64,000 nucleotides of DNA from an uncultured Eudoraea sp. GTDB taxonomy: Bacteria; Bacteroidota; Bacteroidia; Flavobacteriales; Flavobacteriaceae. Position 1 is the first letter of the stretch; every line of letters begins with the position of its first letter. Positions 28,330 through 36,025 of this stretch are shown piece by piece. The position numbers were made by a program, and so were the translations under genes. The notes under the pieces were generated by a model. It had not been told where the DNA came from. It did no database searches and saw only the letters and a list, made by a program, of their open reading frames with translations. The stretch spans positions 310,001 to 374,000 of the forward strand of contig NZ_CANLGX010000002.1 of NCBI RefSeq assembly GCF_947490415.1, written 5' to 3'.

Positions 28330-29175
28330 TTAATTGGAATAAAGGTTAAAAAATTGTTCGGTATCCTTTATTTCCTTTAGTCCTAAAATCCAACAAACTT
28401 CCGAAAGGTCTGAGAAGTCCAATCCGCCTGCGGCAATTGCTTCATTAAGATAGCGCCCCTCTTTTCCATTATATCTGTTTGATAATTCAATAGCCAGATT
28501 CCATGTTTCAATCAATTTAGGATTCCTGATTTGCTCTTGCCATTTGGGAACTTTGGATGATCGGAATCCGGGTGTGCCATTCCCAACCTGATTGCCATCG
28601 GGTATTTTCTGATAATCAGTATTTTTCTTCACGTAATCCAGACTGGCGGGTGAGGTAACCTCTTCATTCCAATTACTGTGCTGTACTATATGAATGCGCT
28701 GCGAGATATTAATAGCTGGTAAATCGGCTTGAATAGCTTTAACCAGTTCGGCGGAAAAATCAGATTGGCCAGCTTCAGCAATCCAAATATCACCCTGATT
28801 CTCCAGGGTTACTTTGGCTATCACTTTAACCTGCTCAACAGCGCTTGCTATATTTTCATGTGCATCTGTCCAGTTGTCTCCAAATGCGAGCTGAAATAAA
28901 TCATTAGGCGGTACATATAGTCCATCCTGAATACCGTAGGTGCCGGCAACTGCATGATACTTAATTTTTGAAAATTTCTTGTCAGACATTAGTGTAACCA
29001 ATGCCGCTGCAGTCTGCAGGTCATCTACATCGGTTTTACAATCAAAGTGTCCTAATAGCAGATCTTTATCCAGGTTGAAGTCACCTGCCTTTAAAGTACT
29101 CATATCCTGAGCAAGGCATTTAAAGGAAATTAACAGGAAAGTAATTACAATGAAAAGTATTGTTTTTGATTTCAT
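28330..29175 (-). CDS. Secreted nucleoside-hydrolase-like protein, 281 aa
   Basis: Exported protein with a Sec signal (residues 1-22, CLAQD). FDCKTDVDDLQTAAALV (Asp45, Asp49, Asp51, Asp52) resembles the N-terminal calcium-binding Asp cluster of inosine-uridine nucleoside hydrolases, and IWIAEAGQSDF resembles a second block. The remaining sequence is diverged and I cannot place the other active-site residues with confidence. A function in nucleoside or glycoside cleavage in the periplasm is possible. It is the gene before the Asp-box protein on the same strand, 161 bp away, so cotranscription is uncertain. Confidence 0.6.
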   Translation of the reverse strand: MKSKTILFIVITFLLISFKCLAQDMSTLKAGDFNLDKDLLLGHFDCKTDVDDLQTAAALVTLMSDKKFSKIKYHAVAGTYGIQDGLYVPPNDLFQLAFGDNWTDAHENIASAVEQVKVIAKVTLENQGDIWIAEAGQSDFSAELVKAIQADLPAINISQRIHIVQHSNWNEEVTSPASLDYVKKNTDYQKIPDGNQVGNGTPGFRSSKVPKWQEQIRNPKLIETWNLAIELSNRYNGKEGRYLNEAIAAGGLDFSDLSEVCWILGLKEIKDTEQFFNLYSN

Positions 29176-29555
29176 GAGTTCTCTGGTTTTAGTATTCTAT
29201 GCGTTTTGACAAATTTTGATATTGTTGTTTAAAAAGTTGAGGCCGGCTAACGCCCTTAAAAATACCATTTTCAAGATTAAAATGTAGCAACTATGCAAGT
29301 GTTTTTAATTTTTTTTCATCGCGTTTTTGCGGGGGGATAGTGTCCTAATTGACCAGGTAATGATAGGTCATCTCAACGCACCCAGGTCTACGATTTTTTT
29401 CTGTTTTGACTTTTACCTTGGGATTAAGAAGGACGATTTAAGGCTCTTGCTAAAAAACTCAAAAAGGAGCACATATCCCAAAATATTGCGGGATATTAAG
29501 GTATATTAGTCCATATATAACAAGTTAGCGACAATTGGAGAATAAATCAATAATT
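29176..29555. other. Intergenic region, 380 bp, with hairpin and attC-like end
   Basis: Divergent gap between the nucleoside-hydrolase-like gene and the M1 peptidase gene. It contains no convincing gene; a 60-codon frame at 29327-29509 lacks a plausible start. The right end holds the hairpin and GTTAGCGAC core described at 29473-29532. Confidence 0.6.
29473..29532 (+). repeat. attC-like right end upstream of the M1 peptidase
   Basis: A perfect 7-bp inverted repeat (ATATCCC 29473-29479, GGGATAT 29490-29496) is followed by ATATA-N4-GTTAGCGAC, with the core at 29524-29532. The same ATATA-N4-GTTAGCGAC appears in reverse complement right after the M1 gene (core 31728-31736). No matching left arm was found, so this would be half a site. 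Confidence 0.4.
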
Positions 29556-31700
29556 ATGAAAATAAAAACAATACTTGCCGGATTAAGTTTTTTACTGACT
29601 ACTAGTCTTATTATTGCTCAAAGTGAGCTTCATATTCCAAAAGAAATTCAGAAAGCCTATAAAAACGATACAAGATCGAAAGATGGTAAGCCTGGAGTTA
29701 ACTATTGGCAAAATAGCGTAGCTTATAATATAGATGTCGTGGTTACCCCCGAAACAAGAAAAATCGATGGAAAAGAAACAATCGTTTTTAAAAACAATAG
29801 CCCAGACTTATTACCAGAAATAGTTATCCGTCTGTATTATGATGTTTTCAAAAAGGGAAACCAAAGGGGAATGCAAGTGAACGAAGAAGATATTGGAGAA
29901 GGAGTCAATATAAAAGAACTTACTGTTAATGGTGAGAAATATGATCTAACTAACAAAGATAGAGTTAGAAGATCTGGTACGAATCTAACCATAATATTAA
30001 CAGAGCCTTTAAAACCTAGAGGGGAGGTGACTTTAGGTTTTCAATGGGACCAAAAAGTACCGCTTACGGTAAGACGAACAGGAGCCATAGATAGCACTTC
30101 TTTCTTTGTTGCCTATTGGTATCCGCAAGTGGCTGTTTATGATGATGTGTTTGGATGGGATAGAATCAACTATACCTTCGATACGGAGTTTTATAATAAC
30201 CTGGCGAATTTTGAGGTAAACATAACCGCACCCGATAATTTTCTGGTTTGGGCTACAGGTACTCTAGAGAACAGCTCTGCCGTGCTCCCTTCAAAAATCC
30301 ACGAGCGATACGCAAGAGCAAAGACTTCAACCGAGCTTGTTAAGGTGGTTACAAAAGAGGATATTTCCAATTTAAAGTTAAAAAGTAATACCTGGAATTA
30401 TAAGGCTGTCGAAGTTTCAGATTTTGCCTTTGCCATGAGTGACCATTTTCTCTGGGATGCCTTATCTCAAGAAGTATCTGGCAATGATGTGCTTATTAGT
30501 ACTGCCTATCCTATGGCGAAAGAAGAAGATTATTCCCAAATAACTCTAGTTCAACAAAAGACAATGAAACACTTCTCAGAAGATATTCCTGGTATCCCTT
30601 ATCCATATCCAACATTCACCACATTTATTGGTCTTAAAGGTGGAGGTATGGAATTTCCAATGATGGCTAATAATGATGGCCCCGGCGAAGGCGTGACTAT
30701 CCACGAGATGTTCCATACCTATTTCCCTATGTATGTAAGAATTAATGAAAGACGATTCGCCTGGATGGATGAAGGCTGGGCCGATTTTGTTACTGCCTTA
30801 GTTACACACAAATATTTTTCAGAAGAGGACAATACTTCTTCACTTTACTCCAATTTTAAGCTTGGCATGCAAAATACAATTGGTACTATTGGTGATTTAC
30901 CAACGGTAACCTCTTCTCAGTATATGGGTAACAATTATGGATATCACTCTTACACCTTGCCGTCATTTACCTATTCGCTTCTTTATCAGCATCTAGGTGA
31001 AGAAATATTTCTAAAAGTATTTAGAGAATATATTCGCCGATGGGCTAAGAAATCACCCACACCCTATGACTTTTTCTACACCTTCGAGGATGTGAGTGGA
31101 GAGGATCTTAACTGGCTTTGGGAATCTTGGTATTTTAAAATGGGCTATCCAGATGTAGCTATCGAGTTGTATAAGAATGGTAAACTTGTGGTTAAGAAGA
31201 TCGGAGAAAGACCTGTACCCCTTAGTGTGAATGTTGAATACCAAACTAATGACCATGGTAAACCAAAAACCTATACTACCATGGTTAGTCCATCTGTATG
31301 GCAAGATGACAACAAGAGTTTGAGCCTAAAAATCCCGGATGGAAAACAAGTAGAGTCTATTATCGTGAATGCTGACATGCCCGATTTTAATGAGCTGGAC
31401 AATTTTTTTCCTCCTCTGGCCGAGCGTTATAAAAAGCTTGATTTAAATAAAGGAGTTTTAGGTGTGTATAAGCTAAATGAATATCCTGTGGATGCTATTA
31501 TTACTGAAAAAGAAGGGGTTTTCTTTTATGAGGTAACGAACACGTCCTCATCTGGATATTTATTACCGGTCGATAAAAATAATTTTATTACAACAGACGG
31601 TACGGTAGAATTAAGTTTTAAGGCGGAAGCGGGAAAAGTAGTTGGGATTGTAATCAAAATAGAGGCCTATGGAATTTCAGCCACTGGGCAGAAAAAATAG
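29556..31700 (+). CDS. Secreted M1 family metallopeptidase, 714 aa
   Basis: Zinc aminopeptidase-like enzyme. Starting at MKIKTILAG, residues 1-22 are a Sec signal (TSLIIAQ). The zinc site is complete: HEMFH with His383, Glu384 and His387, and Glu406 eighteen residues later (DEGWADF). The exopeptidase GxMEN motif reads GGGMEFPMM, so the amino-terminus-binding Glu is kept but Asn is changed. The earlier TTG at 29535 adds seven residues before the signal and is not preferred. The gene is flanked by inverted GTTAGCGAC cores, suggesting a mobile or cassette-like unit. The protein is exported, probably periplasmic or surface located. Confidence 0.87.
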   Translation: MKIKTILAGLSFLLTTSLIIAQSELHIPKEIQKAYKNDTRSKDGKPGVNYWQNSVAYNIDVVVTPETRKIDGKETIVFKNNSPDLLPEIVIRLYYDVFKKGNQRGMQVNEEDIGEGVNIKELTVNGEKYDLTNKDRVRRSGTNLTIILTEPLKPRGEVTLGFQWDQKVPLTVRRTGAIDSTSFFVAYWYPQVAVYDDVFGWDRINYTFDTEFYNNLANFEVNITAPDNFLVWATGTLENSSAVLPSKIHERYARAKTSTELVKVVTKEDISNLKLKSNTWNYKAVEVSDFAFAMSDHFLWDALSQEVSGNDVLISTAYPMAKEEDYSQITLVQQKTMKHFSEDIPGIPYPYPTFTTFIGLKGGGMEFPMMANNDGPGEGVTIHEMFHTYFPMYVRINERRFAWMDEGWADFVTALVTHKYFSEEDNTSSLYSNFKLGMQNTIGTIGDLPTVTSSQYMGNNYGYHSYTLPSFTYSLLYQHLGEEIFLKVFREYIRRWAKKSPTPYDFFYTFEDVSGEDLNWLWESWYFKMGYPDVAIELYKNGKLVVKKIGERPVPLSVNVEYQTNDHGKPKTYTTMVSPSVWQDDNKSLSLKIPDGKQVESIIVNADMPDFNELDNFFPPLAERYKKLDLNKGVLGVYKLNEYPVDAIITEKEGVFFYEVTNTSSSGYLLPVDKNNFITTDGTVELSFKAEAGKVVGIVIKIEAYGISATGQKK

Positions 31701-31727
31701 TTTTATTGAAAAATTAGCTTTGCAAAA

Positions 31728-31859
31728 GTCGCTAACAGCGTATATAAAAAATAGCGAGAGATGTTTAAGAGAATTGAAATTCTTACTTTTAATCAACATT
31801 AACCAATTCTGAAAAATTCGTAGCAAAAACCCGCTACTTTTCATATACAAAACCGTTAG
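31728..31859. repeat. attC-like imperfect palindrome between M1 peptidase and higBA
   Basis: Left arm 31728-31756 and right arm 31832-31859 are near-complementary: both, read outward to inward, are CTAAC-R-G then GTATAT-R-AAAA-R-TAGCG, with three extra bases in the right arm. The arms enclose about 75 bp. Size, terminal CTAAC/GTTAG cores and position between two unrelated genes resemble integron attC sites, as found in integrase-less cassette clusters. Confidence 0.5.
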
Positions 31860-31898
31860 GAAACATTAAATAAATTTTCATTTCCAAAATAAAATACT

Positions 31899-31919
31899 TA
31901 TCTTTAACGTTAGTAACGT
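31899..31919 (+). promoter_or_regulatory. Predicted higBA promoter and operator
   Basis: TATCTTTA (31899-31906), close to the -7 consensus, abuts ACGTTA-G-TAACGT (31907-31919), a perfect dyad ending 8 bp before the higB ATG. HigA antitoxins bind such dyads to repress their own operon. Confidence 0.55.
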
Positions 31920-31927
31920 GAAGCGTA

Positions 31928-32209
31928 ATGATAGTATCTTTTGGAGCCAAAGAAACCGAATCAATTTGGAATGGTATTCGCATAAAAAAAATGCCTTTGG
32001 ACGTCCAAAAAATTGGGAGAAGAAAACTTAGAATGTTGAACAACTCCCAAGATATTGCTGATTTAAGAATCCCTCCTTCCAATCGCCTGGAAAAGCTCTC
32101 AGGCAATTTGAAAGGTTTCTATAGTATTAGAATCAATAGGCAATGGAGAATCATTTTTAAATGGAGCAAAGGAAATGCAAGTCACGTTGAAATAATAGAT
32201 TATCATTAA
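31928..32209 (+). CDS. higB: HigB-type (RelE superfamily) toxin, 93 aa
   Basis: mRNA interferase of the HigB branch: IWNGIRIKKMPLDVQKIGRRKLRMLN at the N-terminus, then DLRIPPSNRLEKLSGNLKG, YSIRINRQWRIIFKW and a C-terminal HVEIIDYH. The conserved arginine and the C-terminal histidine of the family are present, so the toxin should be active unless bound. Toxin precedes antitoxin, as is usual for higBA. It would cleave mRNA on the ribosome when free. The operator dyad lies just upstream, and an attC-like element bounds the module on the left. Confidence 0.9.
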   Translation: MIVSFGAKETESIWNGIRIKKMPLDVQKIGRRKLRMLNNSQDIADLRIPPSNRLEKLSGNLKGFYSIRINRQWRIIFKWSKGNASHVEIIDYH

Positions 32210-32219
32210 TTAATAGATC

Positions 32220-32522
32220 ATGCAAAAGTTAGCAAACATACATCCAGGTGAAGTCCTGCTATATGAATTTCTACAGCCGCTAGAAATTACGGCCTATAGA
32301 TTATCTAAGGACTTAAGTATACCACAAACCAGGGTTTCACAAATCATCAAAGGCAATAGAAGAATAACTGCCGATACTGCGCTGCGGCTCAGTATTTATT
32401 TTGGAAATTCTGCCAAGTTTTGGCTCGGCTTACAAGATGACTACGATATCGAAGAAGAAAAAGAAAATAAAGAAGCAGATCTAAAGGAAATAAAAAAATT
32501 TAATCAAAAAAACGTTGCCTAA
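32220..32522 (+). CDS. higA: HigA antitoxin, HTH-XRE type, 100 aa
   Basis: Antitoxin and autorepressor. IHPGEVLLYEFLQPLEITAYRLSKDLSIPQTRVSQIIKG is the HigA-type helix-turn-helix, followed by NRRITADTALRLSIYFGNSAKFWLGLQDDYD, standard for VapI/HigA proteins. The acidic and lysine-rich tail (EEEKENKEADLKEIKKF) is probably flexible. It starts 10 bp after higB. Its stop codon lies inside GCCTAAC, which fits the left core of an integron attC site (RYYYAAC); genes in cassettes often end this way. Confidence 0.9.
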   Translation: MQKLANIHPGEVLLYEFLQPLEITAYRLSKDLSIPQTRVSQIIKGNRRITADTALRLSIYFGNSAKFWLGLQDDYDIEEEKENKEADLKEIKKFNQKNVA

Positions 32523-32608
32523 CATCGGCTATAATTCAACGCTACTTTTCATATCATTTTTCTTATCCTATTTATACTGGTTATCGTATTGTTTTCTAAA
32601 AAGTTAGC
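32516..32608. repeat. Possible second attC-like element after higA
   Basis: GCCTAAC (32516-32522) overlaps the higA stop and GTTAGC (32603-32608) closes the element. The 15-bp sequence CGCTACTTTTCATAT at 32540-32554 is identical to 31832-31846 in the previous element. The inner arms pair poorly, so this site is weaker than the one before higB. Confidence 0.35.
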
Positions 32609-32998
32609 AATTATTGTTGATTTTTCATTTTAATTCACTTACAAAAACCTTTAGTTTTTGACGTTTCTAAAATAAAAAAAGCCATTACTCGCGTAATCGA
32701 CTTTCTGCTTTCAGTGACCTCGACGAGATTACCTTCGGTTTTCCTTAGAACTCCTTTTTGAAAATAGAAAGACCAGCTGCTGCGTTGGCATCCTGTCGCA
32801 CAGGATTACGCTCCGCCAGTTGGCGGATCATGATCCTGACAAAGCTCCGCTTTGAAAAGATTGCAGGATTGGCTAACGCCTTTCCTGACAAAGCTCCGCT
32901 TTGAAAACCACAAAAGGAACCCCTTCGCTTTATTTCAAAAAAGAAGCGAGCTCCTTTTTGAAACTCGCTTGTATTTCCACCTTTTTGTGGTTTATTCG
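32523..32998. other. Gene-free repeat field, 476 bp
   Basis: No credible gene. It holds an 11-bp copy of the tRNA 3' end (GTGACCTCGAC at 32714-32724, again at 32998-33008), the two hairpin repeats at 32835-32907 and two copies of CTCCTTTTTGAAA (near 32751 and 32951). It looks like debris of integration or repeat expansion beside a tRNA gene. Confidence 0.6.
32835..32907. repeat. Two identical 24-bp hairpin repeats
   Basis: The same 24 bases occur at 32835-32858 and 32884-32907. Each contains CAAAGC-TCC-GCTTTG, a 6-bp dyad with a 3-base loop. Centre spacing is 49 bp. Confidence 0.65.
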
Positions 32999-33072
32999 TG
33001 ACCTCGACAGGATTCAAACCTGTAATCTCTTGAGCCGTAATCAAGTGCATTATTCAGTTATGCTACGAGGCC
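32999..33072 (-). tRNA. tRNA-Arg(ACG)
   Basis: On the minus strand the 74-nt sequence folds as a full cloverleaf: acceptor GGCCTCG/CGAGGTC, D stem GCAT/ATGC, anticodon stem CTTGA/TCAAG with loop TTACGGC (anticodon ACG), T stem ACAGG/CCTGT and discriminator A. CCA is not encoded. The D loop (AACTGAATA) has G18 but A19, and the T loop (TTTGAAT) has U56 instead of C56, so the usual G19-C56 pair is replaced by A19-U56. The compensating change argues for a working tRNA. Confidence 0.82.
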
Positions 33073-33150
33073 AAATATATTATGTTCCCCAACGGGGCTG
33101 CAAATATATTTCTTTTTACATTTAGGGCAAAATTACTAGCTATCAAATAA

Positions 33151-33663
33151 ATGGATTTTAAAAATTACATCAGAGATATTCATGATTTCCCCGAAAAGGG
33201 GGTGACGTTTAAGGATATTACCCCCCTTTTAAAGGATGCAGATGCCCTGCAGGCTGCAGCAGCCGCCATGCTAAAAATGATTGGTGATGTGAAAGTAGAT
33301 AAGGTTGTTGGAATGGAAAGCAGGGGATTTTTCTTTGCTCCTATCCTCGCATCGCGATTAAATGCCGGATTCGTTCCGGTGCGAAAAGTGGGTAAATTAC
33401 CGTCGGATAAGATCAGCAGAACCTATTCACTTGAATATGGGGAAGATACCCTTGAAATTCACGCAGATAGCATTTCACCGGGAGAAATTGTGATCATTCA
33501 TGATGACGTCTTGGCAACGGGGGGCACTGCAAAAGCAACTTGTCAATTGGTGGAAGCATTAGGGGGAAAAGTAATACAGTGTAATTTTTTACTGGAGTTG
33601 CTGAATCTTAATGGCGTAACTAAATTAAATGGTTACCAGATTAAATCCCTGGTAAGTTTTTAA
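33151..33663 (+). CDS. apt: Adenine phosphoribosyltransferase, 170 aa
   Basis: Salvage enzyme: adenine plus PRPP gives AMP in the cytosol. It begins with IRDIHDFPEKGVTFKDITPLLKD, has VVGMESRGFFFAPILASRLNAGFVPVRK, and the PRPP-binding loop VVIIHDDVLATGGTAKA. Length of 170 is normal for the family. Its stop codon overlaps by four bases the stop of the convergent small gene on the other strand. An AT-rich leader of about 78 bp separates it from the tRNA gene. Confidence 0.95.
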   Translation: MDFKNYIRDIHDFPEKGVTFKDITPLLKDADALQAAAAAMLKMIGDVKVDKVVGMESRGFFFAPILASRLNAGFVPVRKVGKLPSDKISRTYSLEYGEDTLEIHADSISPGEIVIIHDDVLATGGTAKATCQLVEALGGKVIQCNFLLELLNLNGVTKLNGYQIKSLVSF

Positions 33664-33812
33664 TCCAGCGCATTGGTAGTAACAAAGTAACGCCAGCCAA
33701 TAATAGCCATTTGGTACTTGGAGGCTTTGGAAAGGTCTAATCTCTTTTTAGTAAAGGAAGGAAATATTAGTTTGTTAATCCTGGCAAGAAGCTTAAAGAG
33801 TCTTTTTTTCAT
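33660..33812 (-). CDS. Small conserved-looking basic protein, 50 aa
   Basis: The product starting at 33812 reads MKKRLFKLLARINKLIFPSFTKK and ends WRYFVTTNALD; it is basic and has no membrane helix. I recall very similar 50-residue proteins beside apt in other flavobacteria, sometimes labelled SsrA-binding protein, which the sequence itself does not justify. A -7 box at 33826-33833, inside the longer open frame that reaches 33863, supports the shorter start. Function unknown. Confidence 0.65.
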   Translation of the reverse strand: MKKRLFKLLARINKLIFPSFTKKRLDLSKASKYQMAIIGWRYFVTTNALD

Positions 33813-33825
33813 ACTTTGCTTTTTG

Positions 33826-33833
33826 CAAAGATA
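33826..33833 (-). promoter_or_regulatory. Predicted -7 box of the 50-aa protein gene
   Basis: TATCTTTG on the minus strand, an exact TAnnTTTG, 13 bp before the ATG. It lies within the longer open frame and so decides for the start at 33812. Confidence 0.5.
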
Positions 33834-34274
33834 GTACCTAAAAAATAAAAAAAATGAACACATAAAGCGCTCATTTTTTTATAAAAGATACCCTCTTAAT
33901 TCTGTTTAGGATATTATAAGAATCAAGGATACTATGACAAATATTATAATTTTGGCAATTGTAATCATAACTGGTTTTATACGTTTAAAAATTATTTCCT
34001 TTTAATTATAGCTCGAAGATATTGCAATCCCATCCACCTCTCCAAGGAAATCAGCAATAATTAATGCAATTGCATGCAGTATTGTAAGTAAAATAATGGA
34101 ATGTATTATAAAGTGTTTGTTGGTGCCTTGCTCGAAGTTTTAGTTTGTAATAAAATATTATCTTTATTGTGTTTAAATGTAAGATTTGTAGGGAGTATAT
34201 TCGATGTTTTTTGAAATGCAAGGGGTTTTTATAGGTAAAAAACACTTTTTTTGGCTATTCCGTTGTGAAATAAA

Positions 34275-34306
34275 AAAATACCGGTCAGAAATGTGATCGG
34301 TATTTT
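34275..34306 (-). terminator. Intrinsic terminator of the blaI-M56 operon
   Basis: A 13-bp stem (AAAATACCGGTCA / TGATCGGTATTTT with one G-T pair) is followed on the minus strand by a T-rich tail. It lies 37 bp beyond the M56 stop codon. Confidence 0.75.
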
Positions 34307-34342
34307 AAGAATATAAATATTTAATTTAGGTACTTTCAGAAG

Positions 34343-36025
34343 CTAGTTCTCCTTTTTGGTTTTAATTTCTATAACGCCGTCTTTTGCTTTTTTTCCATAC
34401 TGTTCAACAGCCTTATCACCTTTGTAAACCTTTATGGTTTCAATCTTTTCCGGTGATAGCGACTTAACATCTTCTTTGCTGCCTTCTTTGCCATCAATAA
34501 TATAGAGCTGATCTTTATCATCAGCTGTATCAATAAAGAAGAATCCGTTACCTTTTTTACTTATCACTTCAATATCTTCATCGTCATCCGAATCCTTTAT
34601 TATAAATACTTTGGTTTGTCCACCAGTTGAAATCTTTTTCTCTATCCTTACATGCTTTCCGTGCATCTTGTCTTCTTCCTCCATTTCGTCAAAGGCTTCG
34701 CGAGAAACGTCATTGCCATTTACAATAATTATTTCCTTGCCATCATCCATTTTTATTTCAACATGCTTGTGCTCCTGATCGTCACTAAACACCCAGGTGT
34801 TAACATCAGTTTCCTTATGGATAACCTTGTGTTTTGACTTAGGATCACCCATAAAAAAGGAGTTGTTATCTTCATCATAAACTATAGTTACGGGATCAAT
34901 GGGATTTCCATCATTTTCGAATGAAGAGGAACCCCTGAATTTTTTCCCATCTTTGCTATCAGATCGCATGTCAATTTCTAGTTCTATAATCTCTTTATTC
35001 TCATTGTGTACAACTGTGTAGGAGAAATCTATACCCTTGGCGGAAAGCTCTTTTTTAAGATCCTCCAGTTCTTCATCTGTGGTATCCTTATTTATTAAGA
35101 TCTTAATGGTTTTTTGACTTTCTGCGGATATAAGTACAGAACTGGTATCAGCTTTTGTCTTTGGCACGTAGATCGTATGCGTATTAAAACTTAAGAGAAA
35201 AACTGCTAAAGCGGGCAGGATTAATACCATTTTAAGTGCGTTTCTTTTGTGTGATTTTGATTTGTGTAACATGATTATTCGTTTTTTGATTAATGAACTG
35301 TAAAAATTATTGGTGATTGGTGTAAAAAATTGATTTCCGGATACTTTAAGCAAAGCGTATTTATATGCCCTGCCCGATGCAACACTTTGTATGGCCGTGT
35401 CGTCTGCTAAAAACTCAAGATTTTGTTCAATATTTTTCTTGTATAGCCAACTAAAAGGATTTGCCCACATAACTATGGTAACCATATGGGCCAATAGTAA
35501 GTCAAGGGAATGTTGCTGGGAACTATGCGCGCGTTCATGTTTTAAGATTGCTTCAAGTTCCAGGGCATTGAATTTGCCCGGATTGTAAAAAATATATCTG
35601 AAAAATGAAAAAGGGGCAATGTCCTTATCGGTTTCTACATAAACGTAGCCCTCCTTTTTAATTATTTTATTTGAAGCTATTACTTTCCTAATGGCAAGGA
35701 TTTGCAGAATAAACTTAAGTCCAAGTATAAGCATACCTATACCATAAACTGTATAAATTAAATCCAACCAATTAAATAAGGGCTGATTTATTTCAAAAGA
35801 GGCATTTACAGCAGAGGAATTAGCTGTAGTAAAAGGTATGGCTGTAATTTCCACATAATTATTAATAACGATAAAAGGGCAAGCAAAGGCAGCAATAACC
35901 CCCACCAGTAAAAATTGGCGGTTGACCCGGAAAAATGTCTCCTTTTTTAGAAATACCTGGTAGACTAAATAAAATAGAATGAGTATTCCCGAGGCTTTTA
36001 AAAGGTAAATCATTAATGCTTCCAT
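34343..36025 (-). CDS. BlaR1-type M56 metallopeptidase sensor with plug-like C-terminus, 560 aa
   Basis: Membrane-bound zinc peptidase sensor. The N-terminal part has several membrane helices, then the site HERAH (163-167) with ANPFSWLYKKNIEQNLEFLADD downstream, the usual M56 layout, and a further helix near 270. In this family the peptidase domain responds to a signal and causes cleavage of the BlaI repressor. The external part (300-510) is acidic and repetitive. The last 40 residues (SPEKIETIKVYKGDKAVEQY...KDGVIEIKTKK) resemble a TonB-dependent receptor plug. It starts directly after the regulator's stop (TAG ATG, no gap). Confidence 0.88.
   Translation of the reverse strand: MEALMIYLLKASGILILFYLVYQVFLKKETFFRVNRQFLLVGVIAAFACPFIVINNYVEITAIPFTTANSSAVNASFEINQPLFNWLDLIYTVYGIGMLILGLKFILQILAIRKVIASNKIIKKEGYVYVETDKDIAPFSFFRYIFYNPGKFNALELEAILKHERAHSSQQHSLDLLLAHMVTIVMWANPFSWLYKKNIEQNLEFLADDTAIQSVASGRAYKYALLKVSGNQFFTPITNNFYSSLIKKRIIMLHKSKSHKRNALKMVLILPALAVFLLSFNTHTIYVPKTKADTSSVLISAESQKTIKILINKDTTDEELEDLKKELSAKGIDFSYTVVHNENKEIIELEIDMRSDSKDGKKFRGSSSFENDGNPIDPVTIVYDEDNNSFFMGDPKSKHKVIHKETDVNTWVFSDDQEHKHVEIKMDDGKEIIIVNGNDVSREAFDEMEEEDKMHGKHVRIEKKISTGGQTKVFIIKDSDDDEDIEVISKKGNGFFFIDTADDKDQLYIIDGKEGSKEDVKSLSPEKIETIKVYKGDKAVEQYGKKAKDGVIEIKTKKEN

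Larger units (their letters stand above)
33813..34342. other. Long AT-rich intergenic region
   Basis: It holds the small-gene promoter (33826-33833), an AT-rich inverted repeat AAAAAAATGA/TCATTTTTTT (33848-33857, 33871-33880) and the terminator at 34275-34306. Between them I see only a 20-codon hydrophobic frame on the minus strand (about 33911-33973), too short to call. Confidence 0.55.

Noticed and set aside
29327-29509. 60-codon plus-strand frame before the M1 peptidase
   Set aside because: Weak start, basic low-complexity product, and its end overlaps the attC-like hairpin; not credible.
32835-32907. CRISPR array
   Set aside because: Only two repeat units, a single spacer-like gap of 25 bp, and no cas genes in the window.
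33911-33973. 20-codon hydrophobic peptide on the minus strand (MITIAKIIIF...)
   Set aside because: Could be a single-helix peptide, but there is no clear start, ribosome binding site or promoter.
34051-34245. 64-codon minus-strand frame in the AT-rich gap
   Set aside because: Composition is that of translated AT-rich noncoding DNA, with no domain, signal or promoter.
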